DNA of 64,000 nucleotides. It comes from Micromonospora noduli (GTDB lineage Bacteria > Actinomycetota > Actinomycetes > Mycobacteriales > Micromonosporaceae). A program made the position numbers and the translations under genes. Positions 18,365 to 27,024 of this stretch are shown here, in pieces (positions within the stretch are counted from its first letter, which is position 1; every line of letters starts with the position of its first letter). The stretch lies in the NCBI RefSeq assembly GCF_003264365.1, contig NZ_PYAK01000011.1, forward strand, positions 1 to 64,000, written 5' to 3'. The notes beneath the pieces were generated by a model. That model was not told the DNA's origin and ran no database searches. It saw nothing but the letters and a program-made list of their open reading frames with translations.

Positions 18365-19220
18365 AACCGGTCAGGTGGGGTCGGCCACGGGAGTCGTGCA
18401 GGGCGAACCCGCCGTCCGGCAGGAGCGCGAAGCTCACGGTGCTCGGCAGCGGCACGGGCAGCTTGAAGGCGACCTCGACGGTGTACACGTCCGGCAGCCG
18501 GGCCTCCAGCGCGGCCAGGCAGCGCGCCTTGCTCCACATGCCGTGCGCGATCGGCCGGCGGAAGCCGAACAACCGCGCCCCGAGTCGGGAGGTGTGGATC
18601 GGGTTGTGGTCGCCGGAGACCCGCGCGTACTCCGTACCGATGCGCGGCTCCACCCGCCAGCTGGCGGTGGCCGTCGGCGCCGCGGGACGTTCGCCGGCCT
18701 CGCGCCCGCCCGGCTTGCGCTCCCGACCGAGGTACGTCGAGACGCCGCGCCACACCTCCTCCCCGTCAACCGAGCCGACCAGCACCACGTCCACCTGCCG
18801 CCCCCGGTCGTGTGGGCGCAGGTTCTCCGCGTACGTGGTGAAGTCGAGGGTCTCGTCGGCGGTGATCGGGCGGTGCGTGGTGATCCGGTTGCCGACGTGC
18901 ACCAGGCCGATCAGCGGGAGGGGAAAGTCCGGCGCGGTCATCAGGCGCAGGGCCAGCGGAAAGCCCATGACGTGCGGAAACGTCGCGGGCAGCCGGTCGC
19001 TGAGCCGGAACCCGCAGACCCGGTCGTAGTCAGCCACCTGCGCCCGGTCGACGCTCACCCCGCCCACTGTCAACTCGACCGCGGGCAGGTCGGGCCCGCG
19101 CCGCCCCTTGCCGAGGCCCGGCAGCGCGCCGAGCAACGCCCGTCGGTGCAGCGCCCCGACCGCCGGCATCCGGGGCAGCTCGACAGGGGTACGGCTGCCC
19201 GACTCCGGCCGCGCGCCCAT
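18354..19220 (-). CDS. htdX: MaoC-like (R)-3-hydroxyacyl dehydratase
   Basis: 288 aa. The hydratase-2 motif lies at residues 199-228: ARVSGDHNPIHTSRLGARLF, then PIAHGM, with catalytic Asp204 and His209. It hydrates or dehydrates (R)-3-hydroxyacyl-CoA/enoyl-CoA. Its ATG overlaps the fabG4 stop by one base (TGATG). Gene order htdX-fabG4 divergent from fadA2 matches Mycobacterium tuberculosis Rv0241c-Rv0242c/Rv0243, which supports the symbol. The 3' end is embedded in tandem repeats. Confidence 0.88.
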   Translation of the reverse strand: MGARPESGSRTPVELPRMPAVGALHRRALLGALPGLGKGRRGPDLPAVELTVGGVSVDRAQVADYDRVCGFRLSDRLPATFPHVMGFPLALRLMTAPDFPLPLIGLVHVGNRITTHRPITADETLDFTTYAENLRPHDRGRQVDVVLVGSVDGEEVWRGVSTYLGRERKPGGREAGERPAAPTATASWRVEPRIGTEYARVSGDHNPIHTSRLGARLFGFRRPIAHGMWSKARCLAALEARLPDVYTVEVAFKLPVPLPSTVSFALLPDGGFALHDSRGRPHLTGSVR

Positions 19221-20590
19221 CACGCCCCCAGCAGGCTCTGGCCGCAGACCCGGACCACGTTTCCGCTGACCGCACCGCTGGCCGGCCAGGCCAGCCAGCC
19301 GATCGTCTCGGCCACGTCCACCGGCAACCCGCCCTGGGCCAGGCTGTTCATCCGCCGGCCCGCCTCGCGCACCACCAGCGGGATGCGCGCGGTCAGCCGG
19401 GTCTCGATGAAGCCGGGGGCCACCGCGTTGACGCTGATCCCGCGCTCCCGCAGGGCCGGTGCGAGCGAGTCGACCAGCCCGATCACGCCGGCCTTGCTGG
19501 TGGCGTAGTTGGTCTGGCCCCGGTTGCCGGCGATCCCGGCGATCGAGGAGACCGAGATGATCCGCCCGCCGGGCGGGATCAGCTCCCGCTCCAGCAGTAC
19601 GTCGTTGATCCGCTCCTGGCTGGAGAGGTTGACGTCGATCACCTGGTCCCACCGGTCGGCGTCCATCCGGCCGAGCGTCTTGTCCCGGGTGATGCCGGCG
19701 TTGTGCACCACCACGTCGACCCGGCCGTGCCGGCTGGCCAGGTGCTCGGCGAGTCGGGTCGGTGCGTCCGGCGCGGTCAGGTCGAGTTGGACGGCGGTGC
19801 CGCCGATGTCGTTCGCCACCGCGGCGAGCGCGTCACCGGCGGCCGGGATGTCCAGGGCCACCACCTTCGCGCCGTCGCGGGCGAGCACCTTCGCCAGTGC
19901 CGCACCGATGCCCCGTGCGGCACCGGTGACCAGCACGACCTGCCCGTCCAGTGGGCGGTCCCAGTCGGCCGGGACGCTCGCCGCGCCGCCGCCGACCCGG
20001 ATGACCTGTCCCGACACGTACGCGGACCGGCCGGACAGCAGGAACCGGAGTGTCGATTCGAGGCTGGTGGTCCTGCCAGCGGAGTGGGCCGGGTCGTCGG
20101 CTGCGGTACTGCTCAGGTAGACGAGGTGCGCGGTGATGCCCCGGCCGAACTCCTTGCCGATGCTGCGGACCAGCCCTTCGAGGGCGCGCTGGGCGGTCGC
20201 CTCGCGGGGTGTCGGGCACTCCTGCGGCGGGGTGCCCAGCACGATCACCCGGCCGCTGGGCAGCACGGCCCGGGCCTGCGGGTGGAAGAAGTCGTAGAGC
20301 TGGCGCAGCTCGGCCGAGTCGGTGATCCCGGTGGCGTCGAAGAGCAGTGCCCCGTAGCGCTGCGGGGTGGCGGCGGCCGGGTCGGCCAGCTCGACACCGG
20401 CGGCGGTGAGGATCTTGGCGATCGGCTCGCCGAGCCGGCCGCCGGTGGCCGCGCCGAGCAGGGCCGGGCCGGCCAGCAGCGGGTCGCCGGGGTGGTGCCG
20501 GCGCAGTCGGGGCGGGTCGGGCAGCCCGAGGCGCTTGACCAGCGCGCGGCCGGCGGCCGATTGGACGAAGCTCGCGTACCTGTCGGTCAT
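19220..20590 (-). CDS. fabG4: High-molecular-weight 3-oxoacyl reductase FabG4
   Basis: 456 aa, the size of the two-domain HMwFabG class rather than the ~250-aa FabG. The N-terminal half is a degenerate Rossmann domain. The C-terminal half (from ~residue 215) is a full SDR: VLVTGAARGIGAAL cofactor motif, VVHNAGITRDKTLG, the catalytic Ser in ISVSSIAGIAG, and YATSKAG with Tyr/Lys. It reduces 3-oxoacyl-CoA/ACP, probably with NADH. It is divergent from fadA2; the shared gap holds a TetR-operator-like palindrome. Confidence 0.93.
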   Translation of the reverse strand: MTDRYASFVQSAAGRALVKRLGLPDPPRLRRHHPGDPLLAGPALLGAATGGRLGEPIAKILTAAGVELADPAAATPQRYGALLFDATGITDSAELRQLYDFFHPQARAVLPSGRVIVLGTPPQECPTPREATAQRALEGLVRSIGKEFGRGITAHLVYLSSTAADDPAHSAGRTTSLESTLRFLLSGRSAYVSGQVIRVGGGAASVPADWDRPLDGQVVLVTGAARGIGAALAKVLARDGAKVVALDIPAAGDALAAVANDIGGTAVQLDLTAPDAPTRLAEHLASRHGRVDVVVHNAGITRDKTLGRMDADRWDQVIDVNLSSQERINDVLLERELIPPGGRIISVSSIAGIAGNRGQTNYATSKAGVIGLVDSLAPALRERGISVNAVAPGFIETRLTARIPLVVREAGRRMNSLAQGGLPVDVAETIGWLAWPASGAVSGNVVRVCGQSLLGA

Positions 20591-20599
20591 GGGCGTAGC

Positions 20600-20613
20600 C
20601 TACTGGCGAGTAG
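20600..20613. promoter_or_regulatory. TetR operator-like palindrome between fabG4 and fadA2
   Basis: CTACTGGCGAGTAG, 5-bp arms (CTACT/AGTAG) around GGCG, in the 55-bp gap between divergent fabG4 and fadA2. It is similar to the sites at 10169-10198 beside the TetR gene. Confidence 0.6.
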
Positions 20614-20645
20614 GGTTCGAGCAACACATGTCGAGGAGGCGGATC

Positions 20646-21938
20646 GTGCAGAGCATCCGGCGGGTCGCGGTCATCGGGGGCAACCGCATCCCCTTCGCCC
20701 GTTCCAACGCCCGCTACGCGGACGCGTCGAACGCGGACCTGCTCGGCGCGGCGCTCGACGGCCTGATCGCCCGCTACGGGCTGGCCGGGCAGCGCATCGG
20801 CGAGGTGGTCACCGGGGCGGTGCTCAAGCACTCCCGCGACTTCAACCTCACCCGCGAGGTGGTCCTCGGCTCCCGGCTCGACCCACACACCCCGGCGTAC
20901 GACATCCAGCAGGCCTGCGGCACCGGCCTGGAGGCGACCATCCTGGTCGCCAACAAGATCGCCCTCGGTCAGCTCGACGTGGGCATCGCCGGCGGTGTCG
21001 ACACCACCTCCGACGCCCCGCTCGCCGTCAACGAGGAGATGCGCCGCACGCTGCTCAAGCTCAACTCGGCCCGCACGCTGGGCGAACGGCTCAAGATCGC
21101 GGCGAAGCTGCGCCCACTTCAGCCGTTCAAGCCGGAGATCCCGCGCAACGCAGAGCCGCGTACCGGCCTGTCCATGGGCGACCACGCCGCCCGCACCGCC
21201 CTGCGCTGGCAGATCGACCGGCGCGCCCAGGACGAGCTGGCGTTGCGCTCACACCAGCGCCTCGCCGCCGCGTACGACAGGGGTTTCTTCGACGACCTGA
21301 TGACGCCGTACCTGGGGCTAACCCGGGATCAGAACCTGCGTCCCGACAGCAGCCTGGAGAAACTCGCCTCGCTGAAGCCGGTCTTCGGCACCCGCGGCCC
21401 GGATGCCGAGCAGGCCACCATGACGGCCGGCAACTCGTCACCGCTCACCGACGGCGCGTCCACAGTGCTGCTGGCCAGCGAGGAGTGGGCGGCAGCGCAC
21501 CACCTGCCCGTGCTGGCCTGGTTCAGCTGGTCGGAGACGGCGGCGGTGGACTTCGTGCACGGCGACGAGGGGCTGCTGATGGCACCCGCGTACGCGGTGC
21601 CCCGGATGCTGGCCCGTGCCGGGCTGACGTTGCAGGACTTCGACTACTACGAGATCCACGAGGCGTTCGCGTCGCAGGTGCTGGCCACCCTCGCCGCCTG
21701 GGAGTCGCCGGAGTTCGCCAAGGACCGGCTCGGGCTGGACGCCCCGCTGGGCGCGATCGACACCGACCGACTCAACGTCAACGGTTCGTCGCTGGCCGCC
21801 GGGCATCCGTTCGCCGCCACCGGTGGACGGATCGTGGCGACCCTGGCCAAGCTGCTGGCCGAGCGGGGCGGCGGGCGAGGGCTGATCTCCATCTGCGCCG
21901 CCGGTGGTCAGGGCGTGACCGCCATCCTGGAGCGCTGA
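20646..21938 (+). CDS. fadA2: Acetyl-CoA acyltransferase (thiolase) FadA2
   Basis: 430 aa from GTG with GAGGAGG 6 nt upstream. It carries out thiolytic cleavage or condensation of 3-ketoacyl-CoA. The nucleophile Cys91 is in AYDIQQACGTGLEA; the catalytic HEAFA (YYEIHEAFASQ), NVNGSSLAAGHPFAATGGR His and C-terminal ICAAGGQG Cys are all present. With htdX and fabG4 it supplies three consecutive steps of beta-oxidation, and the acyl-CoA dehydrogenase at 8476-9690 would supply the first. A strong convergent terminator follows. Confidence 0.95.
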   Translation: MQSIRRVAVIGGNRIPFARSNARYADASNADLLGAALDGLIARYGLAGQRIGEVVTGAVLKHSRDFNLTREVVLGSRLDPHTPAYDIQQACGTGLEATILVANKIALGQLDVGIAGGVDTTSDAPLAVNEEMRRTLLKLNSARTLGERLKIAAKLRPLQPFKPEIPRNAEPRTGLSMGDHAARTALRWQIDRRAQDELALRSHQRLAAAYDRGFFDDLMTPYLGLTRDQNLRPDSSLEKLASLKPVFGTRGPDAEQATMTAGNSSPLTDGASTVLLASEEWAAAHHLPVLAWFSWSETAAVDFVHGDEGLLMAPAYAVPRMLARAGLTLQDFDYYEIHEAFASQVLATLAAWESPEFAKDRLGLDAPLGAIDTDRLNVNGSSLAAGHPFAATGGRIVATLAKLLAERGGGRGLISICAAGGQGVTAILER

Positions 21939-21953
21939 GCGGAGTGTGCAAGG

Positions 21954-21990
21954 CGACGCCCGCCGGACCCGAGGGTCCCGGCGGGCGTCG
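21954..21990. terminator. Bidirectional terminator between fadA2 and beta-helix gene 1
   Basis: Arms CGACGCCCGCCGG (21954-21966) and CCGGCGGGCGTCG (21978-21990) with an 11-nt loop, in the gap between convergent genes. Nearly the same sequence recurs at 24481-24516 as part of the duplicated unit. Confidence 0.85.
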
Positions 21991-22005
21991 ACAGTGCGGT
22001 GGGGC

Positions 22006-24327
22006 TCAACCGAGGGTGAACCTCTCCCAGGTGCTGATGACCGGGCCGTTGGCGATCAGTGGCTTGCTGCCCGCGCCGTCGGCGCTGACGTACTTGTTGT
22101 TGACGGCGGCCTTGAAGCTGACAGTGCCGTCGCTGCTGCGGACCATTGTGAACCGCTCGCAGGTGCTGGCCGTCGATGCGCTCGCGATCAGCGGCTTGGC
22201 GCCTGCGCCGTCGGCCGACACGAAGCGGTTGTTGACGCGGGCGAGGAGGCCAACCTGCCCGTTGCCGAGATCCACCACGTCGAACCGCTCCCAACTGCTG
22301 GCGGTTGCCGCGCTCGCGATCAACGGCTTGGTCCCCGCGCCGTCGGCGCTGACGAAGCGGCTGTTGACCTTCGCCTTCAGGGACCGGTTCGCGTCCGGTA
22401 CGACGACCTGGAGGAACTTCTCCCAGGTGCCGATGGTGGACACGCTGGCGCTCATCGGAACGGCGCTGTCGACGTCGGCGGTCACGTACTTGTTGGTGAT
22501 GGGGGCCTGGAGGCTGATGGTGCTGTCGCCGTTGCGCACCAGCGTGAACGACTCGCGTACGTCCACGAGGATGCTGTCCGCCGTCAATACGGAGAGGTCG
22601 AACTGGGAGATGGCGACGTAGCGCCCGACCGCCCGGGAGAAGAGGGCGACCTTGCCGTTGCCAGCGTCCGCCAGGTCGAACTGCGCGATGGTGCTCGGTT
22701 CGGCCTGGTTGGGCCGAAGCCCGAAGCCGGTCTCGTAGCTGACGTAACGCCGGTTGGACAGGGCGCGTAGACCAATGGTCCCGGTCGGCCGCAGCATGCT
22801 GATCTGAGTATTGCGGGTCGTCGACCGACCGTCGGTGCCTTTGACAGTGATGTTGACGAAGTAGGTGCCGGGGTTCGCGTAGGTGTGCGAGGCGATCGGG
22901 CTCGTCTGGGTGACCAGGCTGCCGTCACCGAACGAGAACTCGTAGGACGCGATCGGATTGAGGCCGGGGGTGGAGGCGGACGCGTCCACGGTGACTGAGC
23001 GCGCCTGGATGTTCAGGGCGACGTCGAACAACACCACGGGGCTTCGGATGGTCTCCACGGTTCCACGGTCGGCGTAGGTGACCGAGCCGGCGCCGGTGTT
23101 CGGCACGGTCGGGTCGTCGATGCGCGGCGAGCCGGCGCGGTCGAGCGTCGGGTAACCGGGGGCCGCCGAGTTCGCCGAGTCGATGTTGTCCCGGGTCTGT
23201 CCCGTCTCGCGGTCGTGGACGGCCTGGCCGGAGGCGGCCCGGAACGCGGCGAGACCCATCGGGGTGTTCCAGGCGTAGATCTGCGGCGAGTCGTTGTAGT
23301 AGTGGTGGGCGTTGTTGTAGTCGACCACCGTCTTCCCGACCGCACCGCCGTAGACGCCGATCTCGACACCGTCGAGGAACGCCGCGTCGCAGTAGCCCTG
23401 GCGGAAGAAGCCGTTCGTGACCAGCACGTTGTTCTGCGCTGAAACGCCGGACGAGGCTCCGTCGACGCGGATGCCGTCGCGGCAGCGGTCCTTGATGGTG
23501 TTGTTGGTGATCGCCGTGCCGGTGCCACCGTTGTTGTGCACCCCGTGACCGCGACCACCGTCGACCCGGTTGTTGGCCACCACCGTGCCGACCGCGCCCA
23601 CCCCGATGGCGACTGCCGCACCGCTGAAGCCGCTGAACGTGCTGTCGAGGATGCTGACCCTCGGCCCGTCGACCCGAACGCCGACGCTGCCGGTGGGTGG
23701 CTCGTGCGCGATGTTGCTCGACACGTTCACGGATTGGACGAGAACTTCGCTGCTCGCGGCGTCGATGGTGATCCCGCCGCTCGGGGCCACCCCGCCGGTG
23801 CTGATCTGCCTCAGTGTCGACCCGATGACGCCAGCCAACCGCACTGCGGGCGCGGTCGAGGAGGTGTCCATCGCGAAGGTGCCGACCTGAACGGTGATCC
23901 GCGAGGAGTTGCGCAGGTCGAGGCCGGGCACGCTGGTCGACCCGATGCTGCGGAAATTCCGGAGTACGACATCGTGCTGGCCGTCGATCACGAAGCCGGC
24001 CGTCGCGCCGATCAGGGTCGCCCCAGAGCTAGCGAAGAAGGTGACCGGCTGCTCAGGCGTGCCGGACGTGCGGATCGTGACGCGCTCCCGGTAGTTGCCG
24101 CCGCCGACGTCCACCGACTGGCCGGGCGTGACCACCGCGGCCGCGGCACCGATGGTGCAGAACGGTTGCGCCAAGGTGCCCGGGTACTGGTCGGAGCAAC
24201 CGGTGGCGAGATTCTGCCGGACGTAGAGCGTCGTCGGAGCGTCCGCCTGGGCGGGCAGCGCGGTGCCCACCAGGGTGCCGCCGGTCAGTACGACTGTCGC
24301 GAAAGCGGAGAAGAAGGATTTACGCAT
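22006..24327 (-). CDS. Secreted beta-helix/PKD/beta-trefoil protein (paralogue 1)
   Basis: 773 aa. A signal peptide ends near residue 29 (GTALPAQA/DAPTT). Residues ~70-330 are a right-handed parallel beta-helix (repeated Asn/Val/Asp steps such as IGVGAVGTVVANNRVDGG, TAITNNTIKDRCRDGI). A PKD-type domain follows near 440-520 (DASASTPGLNPIASYEFSFG, ASHTYANPGTYFVNI). The last ~240 residues contain fascin-like beta-trefoil repeats (NSRFVSADGAGTKPLIASA and variants). It is presumably an extracellular polysaccharide-binding or -cleaving protein; no lyase catalytic residues were identified. A tandem paralogue follows at 24532-26850. Confidence 0.85.
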   Translation of the reverse strand: MRKSFFSAFATVVLTGGTLVGTALPAQADAPTTLYVRQNLATGCSDQYPGTLAQPFCTIGAAAAVVTPGQSVDVGGGNYRERVTIRTSGTPEQPVTFFASSGATLIGATAGFVIDGQHDVVLRNFRSIGSTSVPGLDLRNSSRITVQVGTFAMDTSSTAPAVRLAGVIGSTLRQISTGGVAPSGGITIDAASSEVLVQSVNVSSNIAHEPPTGSVGVRVDGPRVSILDSTFSGFSGAAVAIGVGAVGTVVANNRVDGGRGHGVHNNGGTGTAITNNTIKDRCRDGIRVDGASSGVSAQNNVLVTNGFFRQGYCDAAFLDGVEIGVYGGAVGKTVVDYNNAHHYYNDSPQIYAWNTPMGLAAFRAASGQAVHDRETGQTRDNIDSANSAAPGYPTLDRAGSPRIDDPTVPNTGAGSVTYADRGTVETIRSPVVLFDVALNIQARSVTVDASASTPGLNPIASYEFSFGDGSLVTQTSPIASHTYANPGTYFVNITVKGTDGRSTTRNTQISMLRPTGTIGLRALSNRRYVSYETGFGLRPNQAEPSTIAQFDLADAGNGKVALFSRAVGRYVAISQFDLSVLTADSILVDVRESFTLVRNGDSTISLQAPITNKYVTADVDSAVPMSASVSTIGTWEKFLQVVVPDANRSLKAKVNSRFVSADGAGTKPLIASAATASSWERFDVVDLGNGQVGLLARVNNRFVSADGAGAKPLIASASTASTCERFTMVRSSDGTVSFKAAVNNKYVSADGAGSKPLIANGPVISTWERFTLG

Positions 24328-24480
24328 GCTGGCCTCGAAGATGAGGAGGACCCGGCGATGCCGGGAGTCAGATAAGGCGATCCTGCATGATCAACAAGCG
24401 AGGCGCTGACCTGGGTGACAAAACGGCCACCAACGGGTGGCTGACGGTCTACGAGCTGCGCTGACTGTGCCCTCGCACGA

Positions 24481-24516
24481 CGACGCCCGCCGGACCCGAG
24501 GGTCCGGCGGGCGTCG
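24481..24516. terminator. Terminator after beta-helix gene 2
   Basis: Perfect 16-bp arms, CGACGCCCGCCGGACC (24481-24496) and its complement (24501-24516), with a CGAG loop, 15 bp beyond the minus-strand stop at 24532. Duplicated from or with 21954-21990. Confidence 0.88.
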
Positions 24517-24531
24517 ACAGTGCGGTAGGGC

Positions 24532-26850
24532 TCAGCCGAGGGTGAACTTCTCCCAGGTGCTGACGGCCGGGCCGTTGGCGATCAGCGGCTTGCTGCCCGC
24601 GCCGTCGGCGCTGACGTACTTGTTGTTGATGCCGGCCTTGAAGCTGACCGTGCCGTCGCTGTTGCGGACCATTGTGAACCGCTCCCAGGTGCTGACGGCC
24701 GGGCCGTTGGCGATCAGTGGCTTGGTGCCTGCGCCGTCGGCGGACACGAAACGGCTGTTGGCGCGGGCGAAGACGGCGATCTGACCGCCACCGAGGTCGG
24801 CGAAGTCGTACCGCTCCCAGCTACCGGCGGTCGCCGCGCTCGCGATCAGCGGCTTCACACCGGCACCGTCGGCCATCACGAAACGGCCGTTCACGCTGGC
24901 CTTCAGCGACCTGTTCGCGTCGGCGACCGGAACCTGGGCGAACTTCTCCGAGGTGCCGATGGTGGACCGACTGGCGCTCATCGAGACGGTGCCGCTGGCG
25001 TCGGCGGTGACGTACAGGTTGTTGCTCGCCTTGAGGCTGACGGTGCCCTCACTGTTGCGGACGACAGTGAACTTCTCGGTGGTGCCAACCACCTGGCCCG
25101 CGGCGTTCAGGGACTCGTTGGCCAACTGCGTGACGTAGCGGCCGTTGGCCCGCGCGACGAGGGCCACCTGGCCGTTGCCGGCGTCCGCCAGGTCGTACTG
25201 CGCGGCGGCGGTCAACCCGACCTGGTTCGGCAGGAGAACCGACGCGGATGTACCTACGTAGCGACGGTTGGACAACGCGAGCAGGCCCACGGAAGCGGTC
25301 CGCCGCAGCACGCTGACCTGCTCGGTGCTGCTGCCGACGAGGCCATCGCTACCCCTGGGGACAACGGTCACGTCATAGGTGCCCGACGTGGCGTATTTGT
25401 GCGTGGCGATCGGACCGGACTGGCTGGTGGAGGTGCCGTCGCCCCAACGGAACTCGTAACTATCGATCGGGACGAAGCCCGGCGTGGAGGCGGAGGCGTC
25501 CACCCTGACAGTGCTCGTGGCGAGGTCCACTGTGGCGTCGAAGGACGACACCGGGTATTTGATGGACTCAGCAGTGCCACGGTCGGCGTACACGATCGGG
25601 CCTGCGCCGGTGTTCGCAACGGCCGGATCGTCCCGGCGTGGCTTTCCGCTGGTGTCAAGGTCCTGGTAGCCGGGTGCCGTCGAGTTCGCCGAGTCGACGT
25701 TGTCCCGGACATCCGACGTGTACCGGTCGTGTGCGGCCTGCCCGGAGACGGTGCGGAACTGGGTGAGACCCATCCTGGTTCCGTTCCAGGAGTAGCCGGT
25801 CGCGGACGTGGACTGATGCCAGGTGTTGTTGTAATCGATCACCGTGCCGCTCAGCGCCGCGCCGTGGACCCCGATCTCGGCACCCGCGGGAGCCTGCGGA
25901 TCGCAGTAGCCCTGGTTGAAGGCGCCGTTGTTGCGGAGCACATTGTTCTGTACCGAGACCTGGGACGACGCCCCGTCGACCCGGACGCCGCCCAGGCAAC
26001 GGTCCTGGATGTCGTTGTTGGCGATGCCCGTGCCCACGGCTCCGCGGTTGTGGATGCCGTATCCGATCCCGCCCCTGATCCGGTTGTTGGCGATCACCGT
26101 CCCGGAGGCGGCAGGGCCCACCGAGATGGCAGCTCCGGAGAAGCCGGCGACATCGCCGTCAACGATCGTGCTGCGCGGCCCGTCGACTCGAATGCCCACG
26201 CCGTTATCGGCGGCGACGTGGTTCGGGGCGGTCGACACCAGCGTGTTGCTAACGCGCACGTCGCTGGTGGAGGCATCCATCGTCAATCCGTCGGCGAGCG
26301 CCGCTCCGGTGGCGATGAGGCCATCCAGCCATGTCCACGTCGCATTGGCGAGTCGGATGGCGGGCGCGGTGGCGACGTTCGCCATGGTGAATCTGCCGCC
26401 CGCGACCACTACGTTCGAGGCGTTCCGCAGATCGAGGGCGGGCACGTCGGCAGACCCACTGACATTGATTTCCTGGATATAGATGTCGTGCTGGCCGTCG
26501 ACGACCAGCCCCGCGTTCGGACCGACGAGCGTCACCGGGGTGCGAGGGTTCCGGGCCTTGAAGGCGATCCCTGCCTCTGGTGTGCCAGAGCTGGTGATGG
26601 TGACGCGCTCGGCGTAGGTGCCGCCGTCGATCCAGACCTCCCCTGGGGCGGTCACCACGGCGGCTGCCGCACCGATCGTGCAGAACGGCGTGTCGTCGGA
26701 GCCGGGCCCCTGGTCGGAGCAGTTCGCGTCGGCCTGATTGACATGCAGAAGCATCACAGGGTCGTCTGCCTGGGCGGGTGCGCCGGTGGCCAGCAGGGTG
26801 CCGCCGGTCACCGCGATCGCGGTGAGGCCGGCGAGGGATCTTCTACGCAT
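24532..26850 (-). CDS. Secreted beta-helix/PKD/beta-trefoil protein (paralogue 2)
   Basis: 772 aa from ATG at 26848-26850 with AGAGGG 5 nt upstream; the longer open frame would swallow the divergent purB promoter. It has the same order as paralogue 1: signal peptide (LLATGAPAQA/DDP), CTIGAAAAVVTAP opening, beta-helix with SGTVIANNRIRGGIGYGIHN, PKD near 440-520 (DASASTPGFVPIDSYEFRWG) and C-terminal beta-trefoil repeats ending GPAVSTWEKFTLG. Identity is highest in the C-terminal repeats and terminator, suggesting recent duplication or gene conversion there. Confidence 0.85.
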   Translation of the reverse strand: MRRRSLAGLTAIAVTGGTLLATGAPAQADDPVMLLHVNQADANCSDQGPGSDDTPFCTIGAAAAVVTAPGEVWIDGGTYAERVTITSSGTPEAGIAFKARNPRTPVTLVGPNAGLVVDGQHDIYIQEINVSGSADVPALDLRNASNVVVAGGRFTMANVATAPAIRLANATWTWLDGLIATGAALADGLTMDASTSDVRVSNTLVSTAPNHVAADNGVGIRVDGPRSTIVDGDVAGFSGAAISVGPAASGTVIANNRIRGGIGYGIHNRGAVGTGIANNDIQDRCLGGVRVDGASSQVSVQNNVLRNNGAFNQGYCDPQAPAGAEIGVHGAALSGTVIDYNNTWHQSTSATGYSWNGTRMGLTQFRTVSGQAAHDRYTSDVRDNVDSANSTAPGYQDLDTSGKPRRDDPAVANTGAGPIVYADRGTAESIKYPVSSFDATVDLATSTVRVDASASTPGFVPIDSYEFRWGDGTSTSQSGPIATHKYATSGTYDVTVVPRGSDGLVGSSTEQVSVLRRTASVGLLALSNRRYVGTSASVLLPNQVGLTAAAQYDLADAGNGQVALVARANGRYVTQLANESLNAAGQVVGTTEKFTVVRNSEGTVSLKASNNLYVTADASGTVSMSASRSTIGTSEKFAQVPVADANRSLKASVNGRFVMADGAGVKPLIASAATAGSWERYDFADLGGGQIAVFARANSRFVSADGAGTKPLIANGPAVSTWERFTMVRNSDGTVSFKAGINNKYVSADGAGSKPLIANGPAVSTWEKFTLG

Positions 26851-27024
26851 GCATGCCCTCTGTCGTGAAGGGTGGATTCGGCTTCGCCGGAGATCAGATG
26901 GAGCCATGATCCGATACCGGCTGGTAGCACACCGCCCCGGGCGACAAAACGGCCAACCGGCCCCACCGGCACCCGCCCTGGCCTGCTGGCCGGACGGGCC
27001 GCCGGGTAGGAGAGAATGAGGCAC

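Noticed and set aside
24328..24480. Remnant gene or riboswitch between the two beta-helix genes
   Set aside because: No ribosome site or stable conserved fold; the sequence mostly matches the promoter region of the other paralogue.
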